Below are positions 1-8,538 of a DNA stretch of 53,913 bases, piece by piece. The position numbers were made by a program, and so were the translations under genes. Every line of letters starts with the position of its first letter. The stretch's first letter is position 1. The notes beneath the pieces are model-generated. The model did no database searches, was not told where the DNA came from, and saw only the letters and a list, made by a program, of their open reading frames with translations. The stretch comes from Clostridia bacterium (lineage in GTDB: Bacteria; Bacillota; Clostridia; Oscillospirales; Acutalibacteraceae), in contig JAFXFC010000002.1 in NCBI GenBank assembly GCA_017513525.1, positions 1 through 53,913 of the forward strand, read 5' to 3'.

Positions 1-456
1 CACTTCCATAAAATCTGAATATTTCCGGGTAATCGAAAACAGTTTTTTGTTATATTTCGGAGTAGGGTCGGATGGGTGAGAAATGTTCAGATTTTGCGGT
101 AGTGTGCCAAAACACCTGTTTGGTGCAATACCGTGAAATGTTGGCATTTATCAGCCGTCAGACCAAACTTATTGATATATCAAAACCAAAAAAACTAAAA
201 TGCGATAAGGCGGTGAGCCGTTCGCACATAGCGCTCTCACCCTATCAGAGCTACGCACCGCAAGTGGCTCAAATATTGCCCTATTTGTTGTTTTCGCCGC
301 TGGCAAGGCGTACGACGGTACTCCGAAGCGGCGAAAACAAAGCATTTTAATTTTCTGCGTGAATAAAAATTATAATTTTTTAGTTAGTTTTTTCGTGGCA
401 GACACCCTATAATTATACTTGCGTCAAAGAGGGTGATATATTTGAGTCACTTGCCC
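1..456. repeat. Large inverted-repeat element, copy 1 (cut by window start)
   Basis: Non-coding element related to 8539-9307 but in the opposite orientation. Bases 66-456 read as the reverse complement of 8539-8935, including the hairpin arms around 270-345 (CGCCGCTGGCAAGGCGTAC, then GAAGCGGCGAAAACAAAGCA) and the outer end GTGATATATTTGAGTCACTT at about 434-453. Bases 1-40 match the reverse complement of about 8960-8998, so the central part is also present and the other arm lies upstream of the window. An open frame at 72-350 runs through the hairpins and is not credible as protein. The element stops 14 bases before the stop codon of the GH3 gene at 470. No transposase is visible. It could be a MITE-like element or a repeated structured RNA. 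Confidence 0.8.
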
Positions 457-469
457 GATAAATTATGAT

Positions 470-2914
470 TTATATGGAATTCAGCAAAGTGCCGATATTC
501 TTTACTGCGGTAGTGATACCGCTTGCTATTTTACCCAAGCCCTTCATAGTGCCCTTGCCGTTTAATATAAGACAAAGTCCCTCAGCCATTTCGGGTGTAA
601 ATACACCCATGCTCATTGAAATAAAGCAACGAATAGGTATCTGAAGAGCCATTGAGGTCATCATCTTTTCCTGAGAAAGATTACCCTTGCTCATGGTTTT
701 GAATGTTTTAAGAAGAAGCTCATTGATAAGCTTGCCTGCTTTTGTGTTCGCCGCATCTTCAAGAGCGCTGTTTATTGTAATCTCTTCATTTTGGATATTT
801 TTATAGGGAAGGGAATATCCTAACAGCTTTTCAAAATCTTCGTCTGTGACTTGAGTTACATTACCCTCATAATAACAGGGAAGCTCTTCCCTTAAATCAG
901 GAATTTTGATATTTTTCACGGTTGAAGTGACCTTTACTGTTTCTTGTAGCTTTATATCACGCGAAGATGCACCGATAAGAATAGTGAATTCGCCTGTTTC
1001 CACATGCCAATCATGTATATTTACATTATAATAAGCGAATGCACGCTTATCGAGAGTGATTTTAACTGTCTTTTCTTCACCCGGTGCCAGATATACCTTC
1101 TTAAAGCCTTTTAATTCCTTTTCGGGACGGAAAACTGTGCTTTCCTTGTCATTTATATAAAGCTGAGCGATTTCCGCAGCGGGGACATCACCTGTGTTTT
1201 TGATCTTAAAGCTTACTTCAAGCGTATCGGTGGCCTTTATGCTCTTCTTGGAAATTTTAAGTCCCGAATACTTGAAAGAGGTGTATGAAAGTCCGTAGCC
1301 GAAGGGGAAAAGCACTTCCTTTTGCACCTTATCATAATATCTGTAGCCTACATAAATGCTCTCTCTGTATTCAACGCATTTCTGAGAGCCGGGGAAATTA
1401 AAGTAAGCAGGTGTATCTTCAAGATGAAGAGGATATGTTTCTGCAAGCTTGCCTGAAGGACTCTTTTCTCCGTAAAGAAGCTCAACTGCTGCCGCAGCTC
1501 CTGCTTCACCGCCGAGATAGCCGTTAAGCACAGCTTTAACACTTAAGAGCCAAGGCATTTCAACAGGTGAACCGCCTGAAAGAACAACTACGGTATTGGG
1601 ATTTGCTTTTGAAACAGCGGTTATAAGGTCTATGTGACTTCTTGGCATCTTCATATGATCCCTGTCAAAGCCTTCTGATTCGTATTCCTCTGTAAGTCCG
1701 CAGAAAATTACTGCAATTTCAGCGGATTTTGCTGTTTCCACAGCCTCGGAAAGAAGTGTAAGATCTGTTACATCCTTTGTTTTATCATAGCCTTTTGCAT
1801 ATAAGAAGCCGTAATTCTTTTTAAGCATCACGGAAAATGCATCGTCAACATTGGGGGCATTTATTTGTGAAGAGCCTGCCCCCTGGTATCGGGGAGATTT
1901 TGCCATTTCACCGATAAGTGCCACGGTAACATTCTTTTTAAGAGGAAGAATATTATCCTCATTTTTGAGAAGTACCATTGAACCTGAAGCCACTTCTTTT
2001 GCAAGCTCATGGTGTTCTTCCATGGAATAAGAGTAGTCGCCAAGAGTTTCCTGTGATTTCATTATAAGGTCGATTATTTCGTCTACACGCTCGTCGAGCT
2101 CTTCTTCTGAAAGCTCTCCGTTTTTAACAGCGTCATAAAGCTTTTTACTTCCGAGTCCGTTAGATGAGGGCATTTCAAGATTCTGACCGGCGGCAATGCC
2201 TTTGTGAATATCGTTTTCTGCACCCCAGTCTGTAACAACTACACCGTCAAAGCCCCATTCTTCACGGAGCACCTGACCTAAAAGCCACTCATTCTCCGCA
2301 CAGTAAGTGCCCAGCAGCTTATTGTATGCATTCATTACAGTCCAGGGTTTTCCTTCTTTTACTGCAATTTCAAACGAAGCAAGATAAATTTCACGAAGAG
2401 TTCTTTCGTCTGCTATAGTGTCTATAGTCATTCTTCTTGTTTCCTGATTGTTTGCGGCAAAGTGCTTAAGGGAAGTACCTATTCCCTTTGACTGAACGCC
2501 TTTAATAAAGGAAGCAGCCATCTTACCGCCGAGATACGGGTCTTCTGAGAAATATTCAAAATTTCTTCCGCAAAGGGGCGATCGCTTGATATTGTTTCCG
2601 GGACCTAAGAGCACGGAAACCTTCTCTGCTTTACATTCGTCACCGAGTGCCTCACCCATTTTATAAATGAGTTCTTCATCCCATGAAGCTGCAGTCGCAG
2701 AAGCTGTAGGGAAGCACACTGCAGGTACAGATCCCATAATATCGGTCTTTTCTTTTTTATCGTTATGCTTTCTGAGACCGTGAGGGCCGTCGGAAACCAT
2801 AATGGGTCGAAGACCCAGCCTTTCACAGCCGTTTAAATGCCAGAAATCCTTGCCCGAACACAGGGCAGTTTTTTCTTCTAATGTCATTTGCTCAAGAAGT
2901 TCCTTATGTTTCAT
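470..2914 (-). CDS. Glycoside hydrolase family 3 beta-glucosidase-like protein
   Basis: An 814-residue GH3 enzyme expected to hydrolyse terminal beta-linked glucose or xylose from oligosaccharides. The N-terminal barrel (about 1-300) contains NFEYFSEDP near 118-126, the KHFAANNQE motif from residue 150 and the TDWGAEND motif, in which Asp229 is the predicted nucleophile. The C-terminal alpha/beta sandwich (LLKNEDNILPL onwards) is followed by FPFGYGLSYTSF and a fibronectin-III-like domain, then an extra helical tail of about 100 residues. No signal peptide is seen, so it is probably cytoplasmic and acts on imported sugars. An AGAGG site precedes the ATG. It is last in a three-gene operon, 15 bases after the oxidoreductase. 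Substrate specificity cannot be read from the sequence. Confidence 0.93.
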   Translation of the reverse strand: MKHKELLEQMTLEEKTALCSGKDFWHLNGCERLGLRPIMVSDGPHGLRKHNDKKEKTDIMGSVPAVCFPTASATAASWDEELIYKMGEALGDECKAEKVSVLLGPGNNIKRSPLCGRNFEYFSEDPYLGGKMAASFIKGVQSKGIGTSLKHFAANNQETRRMTIDTIADERTLREIYLASFEIAVKEGKPWTVMNAYNKLLGTYCAENEWLLGQVLREEWGFDGVVVTDWGAENDIHKGIAAGQNLEMPSSNGLGSKKLYDAVKNGELSEEELDERVDEIIDLIMKSQETLGDYSYSMEEHHELAKEVASGSMVLLKNEDNILPLKKNVTVALIGEMAKSPRYQGAGSSQINAPNVDDAFSVMLKKNYGFLYAKGYDKTKDVTDLTLLSEAVETAKSAEIAVIFCGLTEEYESEGFDRDHMKMPRSHIDLITAVSKANPNTVVVLSGGSPVEMPWLLSVKAVLNGYLGGEAGAAAAVELLYGEKSPSGKLAETYPLHLEDTPAYFNFPGSQKCVEYRESIYVGYRYYDKVQKEVLFPFGYGLSYTSFKYSGLKISKKSIKATDTLEVSFKIKNTGDVPAAEIAQLYINDKESTVFRPEKELKGFKKVYLAPGEEKTVKITLDKRAFAYYNVNIHDWHVETGEFTILIGASSRDIKLQETVKVTSTVKNIKIPDLREELPCYYEGNVTQVTDEDFEKLLGYSLPYKNIQNEEITINSALEDAANTKAGKLINELLLKTFKTMSKGNLSQEKMMTSMALQIPIRCFISMSMGVFTPEMAEGLCLILNGKGTMKGLGKIASGITTAVKNIGTLLNSI

Positions 2915-2929
2915 GTTGAAAACCTCTTT

Positions 2930-3871
2930 TTATATAATATTTTTATAAGCCATTTCCATTGTTTTTGTAAGTGCTACAGCATCGTCTATGCCGAAAAGTG
3001 TTTCGCCGTCTTCAATTATTGCATCACAGAAAGAATTTATAGCGGATTTGCTGCCTTTGCCAACATTGGGATATACCCATCCCTCGCCGTTGTTGTAGCA
3101 GAGCTTATCAAATACGCCGCCTGCAAGAATAGTTCCTTTTGTTCCTGCAATTTCAAGTTCAAAGGGATTTCTGCCTGTAACGAAGCCTGTTTCGCTGACA
3201 CCGATTGCACCGCCCTTGTAGCTGAATACGCTTACACAGTTATCTTCAACGGTATCACACATGCAGTTGGTGAATACGCTTGTGCATTTTTCGGGGGGAC
3301 CCATAAACCAGTTAAGAAGATACATGCCGTGTGCACCGAGATCCATCATAGCACCGCCGCAGGTGGGAACAGGATCAAGGAATGAGGGAGGAAGCCATCC
3401 GCCGCTGACACCGTCATGTGCATTTCTCATTCTCATATAAGTGACCTGACCGATAATGTCTTTTGCGAGAGCCTCTTTTATCCATAAAAAGTCTGCACGG
3501 GTTCTCCAGGGGAAGGAGATACAGAATTTGATTCCTGCTTTTTCTACAGCCTCTTTTACTTCAAGGGCATCGCCGTAAGCGGCTGTGAGAACTTTTTCAG
3601 TGAAAATATGTTTTTTCGCATTTGCAGCTTTAATAAGCACTTCCTTATGGATATTTGTAGCAGCGCAAACCATAACTGCATCAAAATCCATGCCGTAGAA
3701 TTCATCAAGGTTTGTTGTGTATTTACAACCGATTTCTTCAGCTTTTAACTTTGCTGTTTCTTCATCGGGGTCCCAAAGGGCAGTGATCGCAACATCCCCA
3801 CGTGCCAAAAATTCTCTGACATAGCCATTAAAATGAACATGCCATGTGCCTGCAAGACCTAATTTGATCAT
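2930..3871 (-). CDS. Gfo/Idh/MocA family NAD(P)-dependent oxidoreductase
   Basis: A 313-residue protein with an N-terminal Rossmann fold (MIKLGLAGTWHVH) and the C-terminal alpha/beta dimerisation domain with GGAMMDLGAHGMYLLNW, typical of Gfo/Idh/MocA sugar or inositol dehydrogenases. The EKP motif that normally supplies the catalytic lysine region reads TEKVLTA (about 91-97), so Lys is kept but the Pro is replaced. The ribosome site AAGGAG overlaps the stop codon region of rmuC, 12 bases upstream, and the GH3 gene follows after 15 bases, so the three are co-transcribed. Pairing with GH3 suggests oxidation or epimerisation of a released sugar, which is inference. Confidence 0.9.
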   Translation of the reverse strand: MIKLGLAGTWHVHFNGYVREFLARGDVAITALWDPDEETAKLKAEEIGCKYTTNLDEFYGMDFDAVMVCAATNIHKEVLIKAANAKKHIFTEKVLTAAYGDALEVKEAVEKAGIKFCISFPWRTRADFLWIKEALAKDIIGQVTYMRMRNAHDGVSGGWLPPSFLDPVPTCGGAMMDLGAHGMYLLNWFMGPPEKCTSVFTNCMCDTVEDNCVSVFSYKGGAIGVSETGFVTGRNPFELEIAGTKGTILAGGVFDKLCYNNGEGWVYPNVGKGSKSAINSFCDAIIEDGETLFGIDDAVALTKTMEMAYKNII

Positions 3872-3883
3872 AGTAATTCTCCT

Positions 3884-5152
3884 TTATTCATCGGTGCCGA
3901 GCAAATTATCTGCAGTTTCAATGCCGATAGCTTCAACACCTTTTAATTTTTTTACGATAATGGAATTCCGCTTCTGAGCATCATCAATGCTCAAAGAGGC
4001 TTCATCTATTTTTTTCTTTGCTTTTTCGAGTGCCAGTCCGAATTTATCATACTGCACCTTAGCGGCAGATAAAAGATCCATGACTTCATTTGCTTTCTGA
4101 TTAAGCGCTACTGTTCTGAAGCCCATTGCAAGTGAGGATAAAAGAGCCGTAATTGTTGATGGACCTGCAAGAAGCACTCCGTATTCATCATGAAGACGGT
4201 CCGCAATATTTTCTTTGGAGGAAATAACCTCTGCATAAAGAGAGTCTGTAGCAAGATACATCACGGCAAAGGGAGTGGTCATAGGAGGATTTATGTATTT
4301 TGAAATTGACTTGCCCTCTGAAAGAACTCTTGCTTCAAGTGCTTTTTTTGCGAGTCTGACACCTTCGGTATCACCCGTATCCCCTGCATCACAGAGTCTT
4401 AAGTAGTCTTCCATAGGGAATTTCGAGTCAATGGGGAGATATGTTTTTCTGTCACTTTCCGAATCGGGAATTATTACAGCAAATTCAACAACATCTCTTT
4501 TTTCGTCTGAGCGGTAGTTTTTTACATACATGCCGGGAATTATCTGATCGAGTATGCCTTCAAGCTGTGTTTCTGCCCAGTTTCCTCTGGTTTTTACATT
4601 GGTAAAAATTCTGTTAAGTGCCGTAACACCTGTGGAAAGCTCCTTCATTTCACCGAGAGATTTGTATACATTCGAGAGCTGCTCGGAAACGGACTTGAAT
4701 GAAGAATCAAGTCTTGTTGTAAGAGTAGAGGTGAGCTTTTCGTCAACCGTCACTCGCATTTCTTCAAGCTTTTTTTCATTTGACTGTTGTAATTTTTCGA
4801 CAGCCTCTGTTACTGCCTGTGTCTGAAGTCTGCCTGTCATATCAAGCTTTTCTCGCATATCCGAAAGTGACCTTACAACAGAAAGCTGTCCGTCAGCGGT
4901 TTTTTCCGAAAGAGTTTCCATTTTTTCTCTTACGGTATTAAGAGAAGAGGACAGGGAATTTCTTATTGCTTCATTTGAAGCATTCTGTTCGGAACGCATT
5001 GCAGAAAATCCTTCTCCCGTAAGTTTTCTGAGATTTTCAATTTTTTCATCTGTAATATCGGTGTTTCCTTTTTTTTCGGAAAACATTTTCACGGTTATCA
5101 CTAAAAGAAGTATGACAGTTATTATTCCTAAAATTAAAAGTATAGTATCCAT
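3884..5152 (-). CDS. rmuC: DNA recombination protein RmuC
   Basis: A 422-residue RmuC homologue. An N-terminal membrane anchor (residues 4-24, ILLILGIITVILLLVITV) is followed by a long coiled coil (about 30-170) and the RmuC core, a nuclease-like fold. Recognisable core segments are RGNWAETQLEGILDQ, YLPIDSKFPMEDYLRL and MTTPFAVMYLATDSLYAEV. In Escherichia coli RmuC limits recombination at inverted repeats and has been linked to genome defence. Its length fits the family. It is the first gene of an operon leading to the oxidoreductase and GH3 genes and diverges from the OppA-like gene across a 157-base AT-rich gap. The partners are unrelated in function, so the grouping is probably incidental. 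Confidence 0.92.
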   Translation of the reverse strand: MDTILLILGIITVILLLVITVKMFSEKKGNTDITDEKIENLRKLTGEGFSAMRSEQNASNEAIRNSLSSSLNTVREKMETLSEKTADGQLSVVRSLSDMREKLDMTGRLQTQAVTEAVEKLQQSNEKKLEEMRVTVDEKLTSTLTTRLDSSFKSVSEQLSNVYKSLGEMKELSTGVTALNRIFTNVKTRGNWAETQLEGILDQIIPGMYVKNYRSDEKRDVVEFAVIIPDSESDRKTYLPIDSKFPMEDYLRLCDAGDTGDTEGVRLAKKALEARVLSEGKSISKYINPPMTTPFAVMYLATDSLYAEVISSKENIADRLHDEYGVLLAGPSTITALLSSLAMGFRTVALNQKANEVMDLLSAAKVQYDKFGLALEKAKKKIDEASLSIDDAQKRNSIIVKKLKGVEAIGIETADNLLGTDE

Positions 5153-5309
5153 AAAAAACCTCTGAAGTCTATAATTAATATAATTGTATCATAACTAATA
5201 TAGAAAATAAAGAAAAATATAAATAAAAATTTTTATATAAACTATAGAAAAACACCGTTATATCTGTTAAAATAACTGTAAATGTATATTGATGAAAGGA
5301 GATGCCGGC

Positions 5310-6911
5310 ATGAAAAGAATAATGGCTTTAGTATTATCACTTTTACTGTTTTCTGGAATTCTTACCTCCTGTTCATCGGATGAGCCCGTTGTGCTTTTCT
5401 TCCCCGTGGAAAGTGAGGCAGGTACCTTTGATCCTCAGATAGTTTCCGATACAACAGCCTCAATAGTTGTCAGAAACTGTTTTGAAGGCCTCTTAAGAAA
5501 AGATGAAAACGGAGAGACAATAAACGGTGTAGCAAAAAGCTGGAAGGTATCTCCCGACGGACTTACATATACATTTTATCTCAGAGAGGATGCAGTATGG
5601 CATCTTACTTCAAATGCAGAAAAACAGCTCGAAGGTAAAATCCCCGAGAATTTTGATCTGAGTGTTACCGCAAACGACTTTCAGTTTGCCCTCGAAAGAG
5701 CAGTAGATCCCGCAACAGGTGCTCATATGTCGTATATGCTGTATAATATCGTTAATGCCCCCGAAATTCTTTCAGGCAATAAGAATAAAGATGAACTGGG
5801 AGTTAAAGCGGTAGATAAATATACTCTTGAAATCAAGCTTTCACAGCCCCAGAGTAATTTCCCCGAAGTGCTTACAGAGCCTGTTTGTATGCCCTGCAAT
5901 GAAACATTTTTTAAGGCTTGCTCAGGAAGATACGGAACGCTTATTGCTTTTTCTCTGTCAAACGGACCTTTTTATCTTTCAAGATTTGACGATACCTCAT
6001 ACAGGATAAATAAAGCGGCAGATTATATCGGCGAAAGTGAAGCTGTTCCCGATTATGTTTGGCTTTATGTTGAAGAGGACGAAGAAAAGCTTATGGGTGA
6101 GCTGGAGGCAGACGGCTATTCAGGTGCTGTAATATCTGAAGATATGTATAAAGAGCTTGATGATGCTGAAAAAATGACAGTAATTGAAACTCCGAATGTT
6201 ATCAGAGGATTTATTATGAATCTGTCCGATCTTGCACTCGGTGAGGAAAATATCAGAAAAGCTCTTGCTGCTGCAACAGATATAAAAAAGATTGCAGAAA
6301 ACACCGGAAAGGCTCCGGCACAAGGCATAGTGCCTTTAAGTGCAGCTGCAGAGGGTGTTACCACGCATCCTGAAGCCTACAGTGAGGAAAAGGCAAAGGT
6401 TTACCTTAAAAGCGGAATGGAAAAGCTTGAAACAACAAGTATTGATATAGTGCTGTTGTGTGAAAAAAGATATGAAGATGCTATGAGAAGACTTTTGCAG
6501 GAATGGCAGAGAATACTCGGTATTTATGTTAATTTCTCGGTAAAAACAGGCACTCCTGCAGAAGTGAAAAAAGCAGTTGAAACAGGAAACTATCAGATAG
6601 CTTTTTATGACTATAAGGCTGAAACTGACAGTGCTTACGGTTATTTCGGAACATTTACGGCAAATTCTCCGTATAATATCACGGGCTTCAACGGCTTCGG
6701 AATGGAAGAGCTGTTAGGGAAGCTTTACTGCGGTAATGAGGAAAATTTCCGTTCCGTATATGCTTCTGTTGAAAGTAAGCTTTCTTCTGCATCTGTTATA
6801 ATTCCCGTATGGACTGAAAATACATATTTTGTATGTACCAAGGATATAAGCGGTATTCTGTATTTTTCCGGCTGTGACAAGCTTTATTTCCATAAAGCTA
6901 CGAATAAATAA
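5310..6911 (+). CDS. Peptide/nickel-type ABC transporter substrate-binding lipoprotein (OppA-like)
   Basis: A 533-residue extracellular solute-binding protein of family 5 (SBP_bac_5). The N-terminus is a lipoprotein signal peptide ending in the lipobox LTSC. Next come the family signatures GTFDPQIVSDTTASIVVRN and FEGLLRKDENGE, then WKVSPDGLTYTFYLREDAVW. The start at 5310 is chosen because AAAGGAG (5295-5301) lies 8 bases upstream; the in-frame TTG at 5289 lies before that site. No permease or ATPase gene is adjacent, so it is an orphan receptor that must use a transporter encoded elsewhere. Oligopeptides are the likeliest ligand. The following gene starts 13 bases downstream and is probably co-transcribed. 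Confidence 0.92.
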   Translation: MKRIMALVLSLLLFSGILTSCSSDEPVVLFFPVESEAGTFDPQIVSDTTASIVVRNCFEGLLRKDENGETINGVAKSWKVSPDGLTYTFYLREDAVWHLTSNAEKQLEGKIPENFDLSVTANDFQFALERAVDPATGAHMSYMLYNIVNAPEILSGNKNKDELGVKAVDKYTLEIKLSQPQSNFPEVLTEPVCMPCNETFFKACSGRYGTLIAFSLSNGPFYLSRFDDTSYRINKAADYIGESEAVPDYVWLYVEEDEEKLMGELEADGYSGAVISEDMYKELDDAEKMTVIETPNVIRGFIMNLSDLALGEENIRKALAAATDIKKIAENTGKAPAQGIVPLSAAAEGVTTHPEAYSEEKAKVYLKSGMEKLETTSIDIVLLCEKRYEDAMRRLLQEWQRILGIYVNFSVKTGTPAEVKKAVETGNYQIAFYDYKAETDSAYGYFGTFTANSPYNITGFNGFGMEELLGKLYCGNEENFRSVYASVESKLSSASVIIPVWTENTYFVCTKDISGILYFSGCDKLYFHKATNK

Positions 6912-6924
6912 GTGAGGTTGTTTT

Positions 6925-8163
6925 ATGTCATTATTTGTGCCATTTAAGGCTATAAGACCTAAAAAAGAATATGCTTCTCTTGTTGCTGCTCTTCCATATG
7001 ATGTAATGAATTCAGAAGAAGCAAGAGAAAAAGTAAAGGGACATCCATATTCCTTTATCCATGTTGATAAAGCGGAGGTAGATCTTCCTCCTGAAACCGA
7101 CATATATTCCGAAGAGGTATACTTAAAGGCTGCCGAAAATCTTAAAAAGCTGACTTCGGACGGCATTTGCGTTAAGGATGAAAGCCCTTGCTTTTATATC
7201 TACAGACAGATAATGGGTGAGGTTTGTCAGACAGGACTTGTCGGCTGTGCAGGTGCAGATGACTATATAAATAATGTCATAAAAAAGCATGAACACACAA
7301 GAGCCGATAAGGAAGAAGACCGTATCCGCCATGTTGACACATGTGACGCCAATACGGGGCCCATTTTTCTTGCATACAGAAGAAATAATACTATTGATGA
7401 AATTATTGATAAATATACTGCTCTCACACCCGAATATGATTTTGTGTCTGAATGCGAAGTAAGAAATACAGTATGGGTAATCTCCGATGAAAATGATACA
7501 ACGGCACTGACAGGGGCTTTTTCGGAAATATCCTCACTTTATATTGCAGACGGACATCACCGAGCTGCTTCTGCCGTTAAGGTAGCACTTAAAAGAAGAG
7601 AAGAAAACCCCGATTATAAAGGGGATGAGGAATTCAATTTCTTCTTAGCCGTTGCTTTCAGAGCGGAAGAGCTTAAAATCATGGATTACAACCGTCTTAT
7701 CAAGGATAAAAGCGGACTTTCCGACGAAGAGCTTTTTGCAAAAATCGGCGAGTATTTTGATGTTGAAGAAAAGGATAGTGCAGTAAAGCCCGACCGTCGT
7801 CACAGCTTCGGCTTATACTGTAATAAAAAATGGTATAAGCTTACACTTAAAGAAGGACTTTGTGACGAAAATGATGTTCTTGAAAGTCTTGATGTTTCTG
7901 TTCTGCAGAAGTATGTTATTTCAGAAATTTTCGGAATAACTGATCCCAGAACCGATAAGCGTATAGACTTTGTCGGAGGCATAAGAGGACTTTCAGAACT
8001 TGAAAGAAGATGCAATGAGGATATGGAAATTGCAATTTCCATGTATCCGACATCCCTTTCCGAGCTTATGGCAATTGCCGACAGCGGCATGGTAATGCCC
8101 CCTAAGTCCACATGGTTTGAGCCCAAGCTTTTAAGCGGACTTTTTATACATGAGCTGAAATAA
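6925..8163 (+). CDS. DUF1015 family protein
   Basis: A 412-residue member of the DUF1015 family, recognised by VPFKAIRPKKEYASLVAALP at the N-terminus, the central motif IADGHHRAASAV (about 209-220) and the C-terminal PKSTWFEPKLLSGL. The conserved HH pair in the central motif resembles a nuclease or ParB-like active site, but no function is established to my knowledge. In many Clostridia the family sits beside serine biosynthesis genes; none is present here. The GTGAGG site is weak. It lies 13 bases after the OppA-like gene and is followed by the independent promoter of rpmB. Confidence 0.88.
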   Translation: MSLFVPFKAIRPKKEYASLVAALPYDVMNSEEAREKVKGHPYSFIHVDKAEVDLPPETDIYSEEVYLKAAENLKKLTSDGICVKDESPCFYIYRQIMGEVCQTGLVGCAGADDYINNVIKKHEHTRADKEEDRIRHVDTCDANTGPIFLAYRRNNTIDEIIDKYTALTPEYDFVSECEVRNTVWVISDENDTTALTGAFSEISSLYIADGHHRAASAVKVALKRREENPDYKGDEEFNFFLAVAFRAEELKIMDYNRLIKDKSGLSDEELFAKIGEYFDVEEKDSAVKPDRRHSFGLYCNKKWYKLTLKEGLCDENDVLESLDVSVLQKYVISEIFGITDPRTDKRIDFVGGIRGLSELERRCNEDMEIAISMYPTSLSELMAIADSGMVMPPKSTWFEPKLLSGLFIHELK

Positions 8164-8194
8164 AGGAAAAAATCAAAAAAAGTTTAAAAAACAC

Positions 8195-8223
8195 TTGCAT
8201 TTTAAACTATTATCTGTTATTAT
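8195..8223 (+). promoter_or_regulatory. Promoter for rpmB
   Basis: TTGCAT at 8195-8200, a 17-base spacer, then TATTAT at 8218-8223. It lies 60 bases before the rpmB start. Confidence 0.75.
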
Positions 8224-8282
8224 GACTTTTGCTGATTTAGATATTAGGGTTTATCCCGGAAAATAAAAGGGAGGTGCGCTCC

Positions 8283-8471
8283 ATGGCAAAATGTGATTTT
8301 TGCGGTAAGGACGTAAAGTTCGGTATTCAGGTTTCTCACTCTCACAGAAGATCAAACAGAACTTGGAAGCCCAATGTAAAAAGAGTAAAGGCTATCGTTA
8401 ACGGTTCTCCTTGCAGAGTATATGCTTGCACTCGCTGCATGCGTTCAGGTAAGGTTGAAAGAGCTGTCTGA
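8283..8471 (+). CDS. rpmB: 50S ribosomal protein L28
   Basis: A 62-residue L28 of the large ribosomal subunit. It has the zinc-binding form with two Cys pairs, CDFC (4-7) and CTRC (about 51-54), and the conserved VSHSHRRSNRTWKPNV segment. The start is ATG at 8283 preceded by GGGAGGTG. It is a monocistronic unit with its own promoter (8195-8223) and a strong terminator (8500-8538). Confidence 0.97.
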   Translation: MAKCDFCGKDVKFGIQVSHSHRRSNRTWKPNVKRVKAIVNGSPCRVYACTRCMRSGKVERAV

Positions 8472-8499
8472 TTTTACCTAAAAGTAAAGAACGATAAAA

Positions 8500-8538
8500 A
8501 AGGCTATCTCACATGAGATAGCCTTTAGTCTTTTTTTT
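8500..8538 (+). terminator. Intrinsic terminator of rpmB
   Basis: An 11-bp perfect stem (AAGGCTATCTC / GAGATAGCCTT) with loop ACAT, followed by a T tract at 8531-8538. The inverted-repeat element begins directly after the T tract. Confidence 0.93.

Noticed and set aside
72..350. Open frame of 92 codons at the window start
   Set aside because: It lies inside the repeat element; its counterpart in copy 2 does not preserve the frame.
2888..3385. Open frame of 165 codons antisense to the oxidoreductase and GH3 genes
   Set aside because: Shadow of strongly supported minus-strand genes; Cys/Phe-rich nonsense composition.
5245..5273. Promoter for the OppA-like gene (TAGAAA - 17 - TAAAAT)
   Set aside because: Both boxes are too weak to call in such AT-rich sequence.
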